Assembly: GCA_900660155.1 (NCBI GenBank) | Contig: CABFPE010000421.1 | Location: 533,145-581,076 of the forward strand | Length of the DNA stretch: 47,932 nt | Source: Hofstenia miamia | Taxonomy: Eukaryota > Xenacoelomorpha > Acoela > Hofsteniidae | Direction of reading: 5' to 3' | Part shown: positions 31,686-43,584 of the stretch, in pieces | Position numbering within the stretch: the first letter of the stretch is position 1 | How the letters are laid out: the number at the start of each line of letters is the position of its first letter | Position numbers and translations under genes: made by a program | The notes under the pieces: generated by a model | Databases searched by the model: none | What the model was told of the DNA's origin: nothing | What the model saw: the letters and a program-made list of their open reading frames with translations, nothing else

Positions 31686-33110
31686 ATGCTTATTATTATT
31701 ACTATTATTATTAGCACTCAAGATGCAAATGTGTCAATATCACAGCAAATAAAATCTAATTTAGCTTCTAATAAATGTAGTTGCGTTGCCCTTCTTGATT
31801 TGAGCAAAGCGTTTAACTCAATGAACTTTGACATATTGAAAGACAAATTAATGCATTATAATTTTGATGACAACGCTATAAATTCGATAATGAACTTCCT
31901 TATAAATCGACAGCAACGAGTTATACTTAATGGCACATAATCCAAATATATTACAACTAACAGTGGGGTACCTCAGGGCACAGTTCTTGGCCCAATCCTA
32001 TTCTCACTCTACGTAAATGATATAACAAAACATAAAAAACAGTAATATTTATCAATATGCGGACGATACCTGTCTCATAAGTACTAATGTAAATGCCTTT
32101 AATGCTACAAAAATTCTCCAAAATGACATCGAATATTTAACAAAGTATTTCTCAAATAATCAATTGAAAGTAAATATTGAAAAAAACACAATTTATAATT
32201 TTCTCGTCTCAAACATTTAAATATCTCACAAAAAGCGTTGAACTAAATATATATCCAATAAAGCAAAGTGAATCAATACATTATTTAGGTGTTGAGATTG
32301 ACAATGATTTAAATTTTGAACAATTTTTAATAACTAAAATTAAAAAAAAATGGCTTCTGGAGTTAGGTATCTTTACCATCTGCGAAACGTCTCAAATATG
32401 TATCACAAACAATTAATAAATTCTTTTTATTTATCTCATTTTCAATATTGCTCATTTCTTTTTACAAACATAAATTCAAAATATCGCATACTTTTGTCTA
32501 AAAATTTCAATTGGTCTCTTAAAACACTTAACTTGGCGCAAAAACATGACAGTTCATCCGTCTATCGAATTCAATATAAAATATTAGCTCCTTATTACAG
32601 AATTCAAATGCATATGGTATCAATATTATTTAAGTGTAAATCTGGTACACCTTCTCTTTCATTCTTAAAACAATATATTAAGTTAAATGAACGTTCTCAA
32701 AAATTTTTATGCTTAGATAAACATTCAAATAGTTTTCATCACATGGCAACTAAAATTTGGAATAACTTAGACCATGAAATTAAAATGGAAATTAACTTCA
32801 AAAAATTTAGAAAAAAAGTGCGAACATTCATCTTTTACAGACAATGCATACTTAATGACAATAATACACTACAAAAGTGCGAACATTCATCTTTTACAGA
32901 CAATGCATACTTAATGACAATAATACACTACACTCCTTCGAACATTTCGTATGATCCTAGATAATGTACACACACAACACACACACAAATCCCCAGGAAA
33001 CACACGCCACACAATTATATATGTATATGTTACTATTATTTTGTAAATAGTTTTTAGTCTTGTACCAAAGACTTTTAGCAATAAATTGCTTTTGACTCTT
33101 ATATGATTTT
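31686..33110 (+). mobile_element. 5'-truncated LINE (reverse transcriptase and C-terminus)
   Basis: The plus strand begins within RT: CVALLDLSKAFNSMNFDIL, then TSGVPQGTVLGPILFSLYVN, then YADDTCL (about 32055-32080). The thumb follows with KTQFIIFSS and SIHYLGVEIDNDLNF, and the C-terminal part has MATKIWNNLDHEI. Key catalytic residues are intact, but there are shifts near 31940, 32040, 32210 and 32350. The 3' end has GCAATAAATTGC at about 33079. A (TTA)n run marks its left border at 31687-31712. Confidence 0.85.
32818..32935 (+). repeat. Tandem duplication of 59 bp near the LINE C-terminus
   Basis: GTGCGAACATTCATC occurs at 32818 and again at 32877. The copies are identical over their length and then diverge after ACACTACA. 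The frame is kept open only because the shift places the second copy in another frame. Confidence 0.9.
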
Positions 33111-34866
33111 AATTTCTATTTCTTTTCATTATTGTTCTCACATCTGAGTACAAACTGATTTTGAAAATGATAGGAATTCGAGTTCATCTTATTGCTTCAT
33201 TTCTTACAATTTTAACCCTAAACTGCATAAAAATCACTGAAGTTTAGTTTTTAAAGATTGACGCTAAAATCTACATGATAGAAAATATAAGTTTTTTTGG
33301 CTCTATTATATTGCCCAACCATAAATTGCTTTTTCCAACAGTATGTAAAATAAGAGCTTGTAGTCACTTGCAACCATTTAAAATTTGGCCTTATACACAA
33401 ATAATTGAAAACATCATTAATTACAACCACCTTCCCTATATGACGAAGTTGTTGCTACTTGGCAACATTATTCAGTTCATATTTTATGTCCTAATATTTC
33501 GGAATATCAAATGTAAATTCGTCAATATGAAAAATATAAATTTCTGAATATCAATTAAATGTGAACATGATGTAGTGGTTTTTAAAAAATGGGTCAAATT
33601 TGAATACACAGGAAATAATATTTGCTATTATATCATTCATGTGAGCTTCTTACTTTGATGATTTTGAAGACAAATTTAATAATGTATTGACTGTAGTACA
33701 TTGTATTGCAGTATATTCATTAAAATGATAACTATTTCCATATATTAACAGGACGACAAGAATTAATGACTTACGGTGCCTAAAAATATGCACCGTGTAA
33801 AATATTAGATTGCAATTTTATGATAATCAAAAGCTTGCATTCTAAGCATACCGCAGCCAAATTATCTTGAAACACTCGTGATTTCAAATAATCAAAGCTA
33901 CATTAAAGAATATTACAAATTTGGTTTTTACAGCTTTAAATGTATACTTTAGAAACGGCATATTTTAAATTGAGATTAAACTGCGTAAATTACCATAAAG
34001 CTCTTTGTAAATGTCGCTATTTTGAGTTTTATTAAATTTTTGCAGTTTCTTCTAATTTTTTGTACTAGAATAATTATTTATATTAAAAAAAAGGGGATCT
34101 CACTTGAAAGTTTGCATACCATTTCAAGATAAGGCTGACACGGACAAAGAACTATTAATTCAGTTGGCATTTTAGTTTATTGTATTTCATTTGTGTATGC
34201 TTACACCCTCCATATTTCAAATTTACAAACGCTGGTTTAAATCCGTTATTCTGCAAATTTTAGACTCCCAAACTATTAAAATAACGTTTTATCACGGACC
34301 GCAGCATATCAAACATTTGAATATCGATGAAGAGCAATTTCGTTTAAGATGAATGTTAATGTTGTCCTAGGGGTTTGTAAGCAATTTTTTAGGTTTTAAT
34401 TAAATAACAAAAAATATACTGATGAGGAAACGATAACCTAGTTAAAATGTTACAAAATTTGTTATATTTGAAGTTTATATTTTATATTACTTCTGCTATT
34501 GCATATTAATATATATATATATATGTCTTAAGTATTAAAGGCATAAGACAAAAATCTTTTAAAATTTAAATTCAATTGCTTTTGCATACAAATTGTAAAT
34601 TTTACAAATCCAAAAACTAAGTCACCTTAAAAATTAAAAAAAAACAGAAATTAGGCAAAACAAATAGGTATTGTTTTACTTATATTCGCCTATTAGTAGC
34701 AAGTAGGTATATACCACATGTGTGAAAATTCATGCGCTACTTTTTTATAACTTACTAGAATACATATATATGCATATATATTTTTTTGTTATCCTATAAA
34801 TACTTCACAGAGTATCACAATCAATGCACTTATTTATGAGAAACAATGATAAATACTTAGACGTTG
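33111..34866. other. AT-rich intergenic sequence
   Basis: No gene is recognised. A 90-codon open frame at 33275-33547 has low-complexity composition and no motif. The right edge must contain the 3' UTR of the 1122-aa gene. Short (TA)n runs occur near 34510-34524 and 34765-34780. Confidence 0.5.
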
Positions 34867-37800
34867 CTAAGAATTACTAAAAGAATTTGAATACATTTGG
34901 TTGGCATACACCCAGTTATAATACTGGGTTAATGCTGAAAATGACTTGTGACGGGGATTTATGTGGATATTGTTCATTGACGTTGGACTGGTTGGCACTT
35001 GTGAAGGTTGGACTGGATATGAAGGAGATACTTGCGGATTCCCAGTTGGAGAAGTCATGAGCATAGGCATTGGTGGAAAACCGGGGAAAGTATTTACAAA
35101 TGGAGTTATTGTTGGATATACAGAACTGAAGTTATTGATAGGAAATGACGGCTGTGATTGAAAACTAGCAACGCTTGCAGCAGGTGTGGGGTCAATTTTT
35201 GGCTGTGAATCAACCTCTGCCCGGGAATTACTAACTAAGGTGCGGATATTTTGATTTTGAGGTGTTCTTGGTCGCCGATTTCGTTTTTTGCTAGCAGCTT
35301 CGCCATCATAATACATAGCGCGTCCTTCAATACATGATGGGATGGCGTTATTAGCAATATCTTCAACACCATCCGCAGTGTTTGGAGATTCATCTGCACC
35401 TGGCAGCTCATTAACAGGAGTCGATTCTATTTCCATATCAACCTGCTCGATTTCTTCGTGCTTAGCTTCTTCAGATAACAGTATCGGACTAACTGTTTTT
35501 TCTTCTTTTGATTCCATAACTTCCTTAAGTAGTTGTTCTGCAGCACGTTTTCTTTCGAGATCTAACTGAAGAAATGAATCATCAGGTTCGTAAATTTCTT
35601 CACATGGAAGTTCGAAACTTGAAGTCGTAGTATCAACACTCAATTGATCACAAACATTATTTGATTTGGATTCAGGTTCAACTTTTGGCTCAACTTCTCG
35701 AGAGGCTTCAATTACAATGAAATGCTTTTTAGGCGCTTCGGGTTTCGGAGCATCAATTTTTTTTGGCTGATCAACTTTAGCACTTACCTGTTTTGCGCTA
35801 CTACTTACAGCTAATGCATCCACATTTGCTAAATTTTTTAAACATTCCTTTCGCTTCCTTTCATTTTCGATTTTAATTAAACGTTCCTCTTCTAATTTCT
35901 GTTTTTTAGCTTCAGCCAGCTTGAGCTGTTCTTCTTGTATTCTCTTTCGATTTTCTTCACGTCTACGTCGTTCTTCTTCTACCGACTTTTTTTCTTGGTC
36001 TTCTTTCTTTTTCTGTTCTTCCAGTCGCTGTCTTTCAAGTTCCTCATTTATACGAACATGTTCTTCTTGGCGCTTTTTTAATTCTTCCTCTTCTTTTCTA
36101 GCCCTTTCTATTTTTTCCAATTTCAGTTTCTTTTCGTTTTCGACAAATTTTTCAAATTCTGAACGCAACATCTCGCGGATTTTGAATTTCAAACGATACT
36201 CATTTATCGAAATTTCAGAGTTTTCGAGCAGGCAAAAACTATCATCAGATTGCAATGATTTAACATCATTATAATCTCTTCCATTCATTTTGTGAAAAAC
36301 CATTTCTAGTGATTTAAGAAATAGAGGCGTTATGTTCGATAGAGCTGATAATGCTACAAGTTTATCTTCGAGTTGACAATAAAAATCTGCAATGATCGAT
36401 TCAGGGCTTCTTATAACAGTTTCTTCATTGTTTAGTGAATTTTCCACAACTTCATTTTCGACATGTTCAGCTTCCATGTCATTGAAATTTACAGGTGAGT
36501 TGTCTTTATCACCGGAATTAACATGTTCGAAGTTGTTAGATAAAGAAGATTCTACTGAAGACTCATGCTCAATTGTACAGTTTCCAACATTCCCTGCTTC
36601 TTTTTTAACGACGACTTCATCTTGACCTTGCTGTTTTTCTTCGACATCATGGCAAGCAGTTGGTGAACAATTGTGTGACATGTGTGTGGCGTCCATTGCT
36701 TCTAAGCAGGACCGCAAATTCTCACCTAATATTCTAGCATTAGCTGAATTACATGTGGAACTCATTTGAGCCTCGACATTCTTGTTCTCGTTAATGGATT
36801 CTACAGTAAAATTGGACTTATTGTTATGAGTCGAATCTATAAGCACAGTGTCATCACCATCATCTTTAGAGGCATGATTTTCTACAGCACAGCACTTTTT
36901 ATCGTTAATAGAGTTATCCATTTCATTTCTTATCGTTAAATCTGACTCCATAACATAATTTGAATTTTTGGAAAGTTCTTGAAATTTAGAAAAATTTGGA
37001 GAAACTTCACTTGAAACATTAGAATCTGCAGTTTCGCAAGTTAGATTTTTTTCTGAAGAATTTATATTTTGAATGGCAGCTGCAGAACTATCAGCTCTAA
37101 TATCATGATTGTCAATAGATTCAATAGATGATTTTTCGGAATTAGAATTTAATTCGTGTGAACTTTGATCATGCATGGTACAATCAATTGTATTTTCAAT
37201 TTTATTATCGATGTCAGCAATATCCTTGTCATTGGAGCTTTCAGCAGAATCTGTATTAGTTGCATTGTTGACTGGAGTTGTATAATTGCCATTAAACGCA
37301 GAAAAATTACTATAATCTTCTAAAAATTCATCATCAAAATCGGACGAGTCGCATTCGGCAGTGGATGAGATTTTAGTAAAATTACGCTTCCTTTTCCGAC
37401 TGGGTTCCAACTCCTTCCTTTTTTGTAAAAGCATGCCACGAATTCTCTTAGACCGCTCACCTACTACGTCTGAGATGGGATTGTTTATGTAATCTAAATA
37501 AACATCATATGTCGGTGGAGGTTCTGTTGGAAGTCTGTTTAAATCCAAGAGATGGTTACAATTTAACATTTCATTGATTACTATATATTGCTGCACATAC
37601 TTTGTCAGTAAAGAAATCCTTTCAGATGGTAAAATTAAATTGTAGTGGTTAATAGTAGATGATACTACCCAACGATCAATACGATGTCCATGATTGTCCA
37701 GATATGTGTCCAGTTTGTCTGTAAAACCTAATGATTTAATAGAAGAAAATTCAGAACTAATGAGTTCCTCGAATTCTTCGCTCTTCTTTTCTGGTTGTTT

Positions 37801-38235
37801 TATTGATATGAAATGGTCTTCTGTTGAATCAAGTGTCTCGAACAACTGCAATAGCTTTTCAAATTCATTTTCTAATTCAGAGAATACGTCCCGAGTAAAC
37901 AACTGGCGAAATTCTGGATAAGCAACCTCACTTTTACGCTGTCTGATTGGTGAGTGATGAAACATGAATCCAAACTCACTATCATAACCGAGAAAATTTC
38001 TGGCATTTAAAAATTGGAAAATGATAGAAATGCGTTCGAACAGTTTATTAGATATCAAGAAGTCGTCTTGAGAACATTTCATGTCAATGAACACTTTTTT
38101 GCTGTGCGCTAAGTATACAATGACTTTTGCAATATTTCTGCGATCTGCTAAAAAAAGCTGCACCGCCGCATCAAAAGCCTTCGAACACTCCAACAAAAGT
38201 GCAGTGTGTAAGGAGAACAAATCGTGACAACACAT
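34867..38235 (-). CDS. Unidentified 1122-residue protein with a long single alpha-helix segment
   Basis: One uninterrupted frame with ATG start, in a region otherwise poor in open frames. I do not recognise the family. Residues 1-270 look folded and mostly helical (LLLECSKAFDAAVQLFLADR, later PTEPPPTYDVYLDYINNPIS). A basic cluster SRKRKRN at 279-285 could be a nuclear localisation signal. Residues 290-610 are acidic, Ser/Asn-rich and probably disordered. Residues 685-802 are almost entirely E, K, R and Q, typical of a stable single alpha helix or coiled coil. Another basic cluster, KKRNRRPR, is at 983-990. The last 110 residues are Pro/Ser/Gln-rich. No signal peptide or membrane segment. A TTTTTTAG acceptor ends ten bases before the ATG, so a 5' UTR intron, or a slightly longer N-terminus, is likely. 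Confidence 0.85.
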   Translation of the reverse strand: MCCHDLFSLHTALLLECSKAFDAAVQLFLADRRNIAKVIVYLAHSKKVFIDMKCSQDDFLISNKLFERISIIFQFLNARNFLGYDSEFGFMFHHSPIRQRKSEVAYPEFRQLFTRDVFSELENEFEKLLQLFETLDSTEDHFISIKQPEKKSEEFEELISSEFSSIKSLGFTDKLDTYLDNHGHRIDRWVVSSTINHYNLILPSERISLLTKYVQQYIVINEMLNCNHLLDLNRLPTEPPPTYDVYLDYINNPISDVVGERSKRIRGMLLQKRKELEPSRKRKRNFTKISSTAECDSSDFDDEFLEDYSNFSAFNGNYTTPVNNATNTDSAESSNDKDIADIDNKIENTIDCTMHDQSSHELNSNSEKSSIESIDNHDIRADSSAAAIQNINSSEKNLTCETADSNVSSEVSPNFSKFQELSKNSNYVMESDLTIRNEMDNSINDKKCCAVENHASKDDGDDTVLIDSTHNNKSNFTVESINENKNVEAQMSSTCNSANARILGENLRSCLEAMDATHMSHNCSPTACHDVEEKQQGQDEVVVKKEAGNVGNCTIEHESSVESSLSNNFEHVNSGDKDNSPVNFNDMEAEHVENEVVENSLNNEETVIRSPESIIADFYCQLEDKLVALSALSNITPLFLKSLEMVFHKMNGRDYNDVKSLQSDDSFCLLENSEISINEYRLKFKIREMLRSEFEKFVENEKKLKLEKIERARKEEEELKKRQEEHVRINEELERQRLEEQKKKEDQEKKSVEEERRRREENRKRIQEEQLKLAEAKKQKLEEERLIKIENERKRKECLKNLANVDALAVSSSAKQVSAKVDQPKKIDAPKPEAPKKHFIVIEASREVEPKVEPESKSNNVCDQLSVDTTTSSFELPCEEIYEPDDSFLQLDLERKRAAEQLLKEVMESKEEKTVSPILLSEEAKHEEIEQVDMEIESTPVNELPGADESPNTADGVEDIANNAIPSCIEGRAMYYDGEAASKKRNRRPRTPQNQNIRTLVSNSRAEVDSQPKIDPTPAASVASFQSQPSFPINNFSSVYPTITPFVNTFPGFPPMPMLMTSPTGNPQVSPSYPVQPSQVPTSPTSMNNIHINPRHKSFSALTQYYNWVYANQMYSNSFSNS

Positions 38236-40404
38236 TGAAATGCACCTAAAAAATATTTTTACATCCTTTCAAATATTCGAAAAGGTATATATATACACAT
38301 ATACTGTATATTAAGATATTTTAAATTTTTAAACAAAGACATTTACTTAAAAAAGATCGAATGAACAAGCATTTGAAACATCATTCTGAATGCAAGGACA
38401 ATTTTTCATGTTGCAATGCCTGAGTTGGAAATAGAGAAAAAGTTAAACCATTTAATATATTTACATGTAAATGCATTTAGTGGATTATAATTACTAGATA
38501 TAATACAAAAGATCGAAATGAAATTTATCAAAGTAAATTTAAGTAACTTGAAATTATGTTCTAATACAAACAGGCAATGCGAAAAACAAACTACAAATAA
38601 AAAACTAAAATCCAAAAATTACACTTACAGAGCTCTCCACTTCACGATCTAAAATATGAAATTCTTTAAGTATGAGTAAAAATATTTTAAAAAACTTAAT
38701 ATATGCTCAGTAAACAATGAGAATGACAACAATACATATGAAGGACTTTCTCAGAACATGTTTTAACTGTAATGTTTCAAAAATAGAAAAATTGGCTATT
38801 TGCCTATTAAATTTCTACTTGTCCGAGACTAAGTGGCCGGCCTACTCTAAAAATACTCTCTAATAAAATGTTGATTTGCATCCTAGTCTAGACTCAGAAA
38901 CCAGCTAAATAGCAAAAGGGTGAAACATCGCCGCTTCACTACAGACCAACCTTAATGATAAAAAGCAATTTGTTCAATGTTAATAGCAGAGTCGAAAAAC
39001 AGATTTCGTATCAAAATGCAATCTGCTTTCTTAATTTTATTAATAAAAGTGGGCATACTGTTATTTGTTTTTTTAACAATTCAATTCACATTGAATCAAA
39101 GGTTCTAATTTACAACAATGCACCGATCAGAATGCTTTATTTCATTCGCCATCAATCGGCGTGACGGGTTTGTTCTAAATGCAGAAAAATTGCACACATT
39201 TCGTATATCACTTTTATAGTACATCATAATATACCCGGGATGATGTAAAAGATGAACTGGGAGAGCGATAAACAACTTTTTTTTAAACTCAAATTATGAT
39301 GAACTTTAATAGCTCCGGAATTCTTCTGAAGTTTAATTTAACAGAAATTAATATAAGTGATATTCAGAATTGATTAGGACACAATCGCCAAAACATGAAA
39401 TGTGATAAAATTGTTCCAATAGACCTTAGACTGGACAGTTGTTCAATAATAATTCACTTTTGCTTTCATAAGTAAAATTAGTGTATTTAAGTCAAGCAAA
39501 AATTTTTTAAAAACTGTTTATTATGATAAGAACATTTTAAGAAATAAAATGATGGACATTTTGGCTTTGTTTGAAATATATTTAAATTATGATTTAAATC
39601 AATGAATTAAATGAATTGATTTAGATCAAATATGGTTATTAGCTCTCTAGAAGTACAAGCAAGTGGTGATAAATGTAACTTCTTAATTTAGAAATTCCAT
39701 AATATACTTACTTCCTTCGTAATTTAGAAGAAGGTACAAAATAGCATGAAATTTTGATGAGAACATCAAACCAAGGATGGAAACGGATTTCCGTGACCCC
39801 TGGGTCGGGTTGGGTTAAAGGTTTTTTCATTAAATCGGCTCAAACAATAACGTTGACATTGCTGGTTACATGTATAAGTTTTACCGCTAGATTGAATAAT
39901 TGAAATGTGTGTCACATGTAACTTTTTTGTCATATGACAATCAATCTATTCCAAAGAATTTATTTTTCCGATAGTGGTTAGCAATCTATGTGTGAAAATA
40001 TTCTTGGTTTTGATGCAGTCAGATCAAATTTAAGAAAAGAGGTCGAGTTGCATAACCCCTTCAGACATGCACATTGTATGGTGGCTCAGAATTGCCAGTC
40101 TCATTTGTTTCTGATGAATTAAGGAAATTTTTGTTAATATTTTCATCGAAATTGACTGCAAATTTGTACTCATTGTGAGTTAATCATGTAATTTTGTACC
40201 AGTCATAATATTTTAATGACATTTTTGTTAAGAACATTTTATTTAAAAAAATATATAAAATAGTGATACATGTACTAATATTTCAGAAGTGGAGTTGGGT
40301 TCGGGCGGATTCTACCATTCGAATTGTCTTTAAGTTAAGATTGGGTTTATATATGTAAAAATATAAATGTAATGCACAATAGAAATTCGTTTTTGCAAAA
40401 ATAT
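38236..40404. other. Non-coding sequence upstream of the 1122-aa gene
   Basis: A splice-acceptor-like CCAACTCAG on the minus strand at 38417-38425 is followed by an open stretch that hits a stop right at a GTAAAT donor (about 38350). It could be a non-coding first exon of the gene. GC-richer patches at 39768-39820 (AAGGATGGAAACGG, GGGTCGGGTTGGG) and 40288-40310 may be hAT debris. Nothing else is supportable. Confidence 0.3.
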
Positions 40405-40704
40405 TTAACTGAAACAAACTAAACAAATTCTTTTACAACACAATGTCTGATTGCTAACTTGACCATTTTCAATGATGTAAAAAACAAATATATCAAAGAT
40501 GCACATTGCAGAAAGGTTGAGAAATGAATTTAGTAATCGATTCCAATTCGATATGTTTGCTTTACTAGAATTTTGTGAAACTTGGAGAATGTTTGTTTTA
40601 TCTAAGTGCGAAATTGTCTCTAGGTGTTCACTGCATTCTTTGTAACGTAATGTATCATTTGCTGGGGTTTGTCCAGTTCTCATGTCAACTTTACCGTTTT
40701 TCAT
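40405..40704 (-). CDS. Hypothetical 99-residue ORF with one possible membrane segment
   Basis: The ORF has an ATG start and a hydrophilic N-terminal half (MRTGQTPANDTLRYKECSEH). It then has a hydrophobic stretch (LLNSFLNLSAMCIFDIFVFY, about residues 57-76) suited to one transmembrane helix. A possible donor, AATG followed by GTCAAG, lies just after that stretch, so the last 20 residues could be intron. A GC-richer patch at 41185-41330 upstream might be its promoter region. No family recognised. Confidence 0.3.
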   Translation of the reverse strand: MKNGKVDMRTGQTPANDTLRYKECSEHLETISHLDKTNILQVSQNSSKANISNWNRLLNSFLNLSAMCIFDIFVFYIIENGQVSNQTLCCKRICLVCFS

Positions 40705-42593
40705 TTTAGTAATTATTTTGAAATACCTACTATATACAATTATAATTTGTCTTAGCTGGAGTACATAGATTTTAATTGCTGCGGAACAGAGATCAACTAT
40801 TTAATTTCACCCCAGGTTGAACCAAATATGATGCGCATATACAAGGGTTCTGCTAATTTAATTTTAAAATAATCCTACAACAATTTTCAATTCCCGATTG
40901 TGAACACTAAGGTGACATTATATGAATGTACGTGCATTGGGAAAATAGCTTAGAAATGACTCGTAAATGTATTTTGTAATTCGTAATTGCTAAATCAAAA
41001 AATACTTACATTGTAAGATGTACAGCAGTTCAAACGAGAAGACCTCAATTCGACTTTCTGTGGATTTTTACTTTTTTAAAACTAGGAAATCGTTTTTTTA
41101 GCAACTGTTTATTTGCATTAACACCCCAAGAAATGTAGTAAACTACTTGGTTATCTCGTGTTATTATAATCGTTGAACGAAATCTCACGGCGGCCATTTG
41201 AGGGCGCTACACGGATAATTTTTTACATTTCGGGTGAAACTAATCAAATGGCATAAGGCCACAGTTAAGAGGTAAGGAGCCGCTTTTACTGTAGCGGGAT
41301 GTTTGTCTGCATGGCCCGATTAAATTTTCATTACTTGTGTTACTAGATCGACTCTTCTGTTAGGTAGTTCTCTACGGCCAATAATATTATTTGAGTTGTT
41401 CTTACGTACATTTAAAATCTTTGTGGTTTAGTATTAAAAAATTAGATTTAATATTCCTTTCAAAAGATCGATTTCAACGCATCATTCACATGATTTCGTC
41501 AATTCTTCTTCTGAATTTTCGAATTCTCAAGCCTTCAAATTTCGTTCACTACAATAGTAAATAACTATCCTGTAAATTTAGTTTTTACTAAACATCTAAA
41601 ATCAAAATTCATTCTTTGGTATGAATTTTAAATAAAAATTCTTTCAAATAGCTAAAAGTGCCAATATTCCACGAAGAAAAAATAACAGCATTTTTATTGT
41701 GTGAAAAGTAATTCGAACAAAAATTATGTAAGTAAATTAAAAAAGTGGTGGCTTATTTATTCATATATAAAATCAATCATGAAACTTCAAGAAAATCATT
41801 CCAGAGAAAATACAAAAGCACAAGTACTAAAATGTCAAAAACTGTTAAGCTAATAAAATTAGAATAACGACGGGCTCTGTTTAAACAGACGAAGTGGTCA
41901 CACATTTGTACACTACACCTGTATTCTCGAAACGAAACTGCAGATTTAATAATCGCAACTAAAATTAACAAATACCATAGTATATATATATTCAGAACTA
42001 CATATCGCACTTGCAAATTTACTAAAATTAAGACATGAAGAACGCAACCAGAGACTGTGTGCAAATTACGATATTTACGAAATCTCTTCAAACAGACAAT
42101 GGTAAATTAAAAAGTTTTAAATGACAATAACATTTAAGATAAATTATTAAATTCAATTTGAATTTGAAATGAAATACGATACACAGATATAATACTTAAA
42201 ATATCAATAAGTCAAATGCCATTGGTTTGTAAATTTATCGTAAAAAACCCATTTTCCCAAAGAACAAAAAGGCCAAAATCGAAGAATACAACTAATATAG
42301 TGCACTTATTTTAAGAAATAAGTAAAATAAACCAATAATGCAATAGTATATAAAAAGAAATAAATGCAAATCAAGCATATCTGCTCGAATTGATTTCAAA
42401 AGGGCACAAACGACTGCTTGTTAATTTAACATTTTAGACAACTTTGCATTATTAGATATGAAAATAAAAATATACAAAACAATCTTAACTAAACTCTAAA
42501 TATATTATATAAAAGCTAAGAGTGCTTGAGAGCAATAAACTATTTAAGAATAGAAATAAGCACCATAGTATGATATCAGGAATGTACAATTAG
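40705..42593. other. Intergenic region with a GC-richer patch
   Basis: The patch at 41185-41330 (for example CACGGCGGCCATTTGAGGG) stands out from AT-rich surroundings and could be promoter-like. The hydrophobic frame at 41777-42091 on the minus strand has no ATG and no recognisable motif. I do not call it a gene. Confidence 0.3.
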
Positions 42594-42674
42594 GAATTTC
42601 CTTGATTTAGAGAACCTACGACTTTAGATTGTTCTTGACGTTTCTTCTCAATTTCCGACAAACTTTGTGAGCTC
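42594..42674 (-). CDS. Possible terminal exon of an unidentified gene
   Basis: On the minus strand, after the acceptor TTGTTTTAG, one frame reads SSQSLSEIEKKRQEQSKVV and GSLNQGNS to a TAA at 42594-42596. The composition is protein-like and distinct from AT-rich noise. The upstream exon in the right phase was not found with certainty. A candidate partner lies at 43590-43680. A second frame of the same exon also stays open to a TAG, so the call is uncertain. Confidence 0.28.
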
Positions 42675-43584
42675 CTAAAACAATATCATTAAATCTTAAA
42701 AATAAATATTTAAATAATTGCTAACTAATAACGTTCGAGATGGAAGGCAACAATTCATTCAATTATGCATTCGATTTCTTAGTGTTTTTTACAAAAATAT
42801 AATTTAAACATTGGCTTACAAGGAGCTAATCGTTTTAAAATATGTTCAAATCTTAAAAAAAAATAATTTTAACAGATATACACGTTTCAGTTTTGAGTGG
42901 CATAGAAACTTTAAAGCTGTATGTAGTTGTATAGTTAACAATAGCAAAGATATTTGGCACTTTAGCAATCGACGTAATAAGATTCAATATTTAACCGTTC
43001 ATTACTCATAAAGTAAAAGTTCTAATAACCTTTTTATCCGGACAACAATTTCCAGACGCATTTTATCCGTACTACCTCATTACATGATTCTCACTGATCG
43101 TGGTGACACCCTATCAATCTGTATGACCAATATTTGCAAAAAAATATTTGATGAATGTTGAGAGTTGCATCTATTAATGCATAGGAAACCAAACAATGTT
43201 GCATTTTAATCTCTTATTAATTGTTATTTATTGTTGCAATTACCATATTAACGATATTTAGTAGTCAGTATCTCAATTAACCATATATCGAATCACATTT
43301 TCCGTACGTCTCCATATCCGGACATATTTTTAATGACGTTACTGCACGAACTGAGTGTCATTACATTGTTTTCAGTTATTGACGAAAAATACATTTGTTG
43401 TATCTACCACTAAAATGGATTTTTCATTAAAAAAATTTTCTCCTCATAAAAAGTTGGCCTTACATGTACATTTATTTTCAAAGTGATGAACATTCAACAT
43501 TTTCGTAGCACTAAGTTTTGTGTTCACTAAACTATCTTTTCTTAACGATCAGCTATCTCTATTTTGCTAAGTAAAAGACAGAAA
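42675..43584. other. Non-coding interval
   Basis: TTATCCGGACAACAATTTCC near 43035 and ATATCCGGACATA near 43312 share a short motif. Otherwise nothing is supportable. Confidence 0.4.

Noticed and set aside
31284..33110. Head-to-head LINE pieces as a twin-priming 5' inversion of a single insertion
   Set aside because: Both pieces contain the same part of the reverse transcriptase (ILFxxYVxDI through the thumb), so they overlap in content and must be two separate copies.
34961..37921. Several plus-strand open frames of 66-117 codons opposite the 1122-aa gene
   Set aside because: They are antisense shadows, Ser/Phe-rich because they read the Glu/Lys-rich helix backwards.
39768..40310. An hAT element with GATGGAAACGG and GGGTCGGGTTGGG near its left end
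   Set aside because: The right-hand GGGTTCGGGCGG patch is in the same orientation rather than inverted, and no target duplication was found.
41185..41210. A YY1-like site in GGCGGCCATTTGAGGG
   Set aside because: One degenerate match without a mapped transcript start is not enough.
41777..42091. Hydrophobic minus-strand frame that could encode three membrane helices, with a GT-AG segment of 42 nt inside
   Set aside because: It has no ATG, no recognisable family, and AT-rich noise often looks hydrophobic. A 42-nt GT-AG match alone is easily due to chance.
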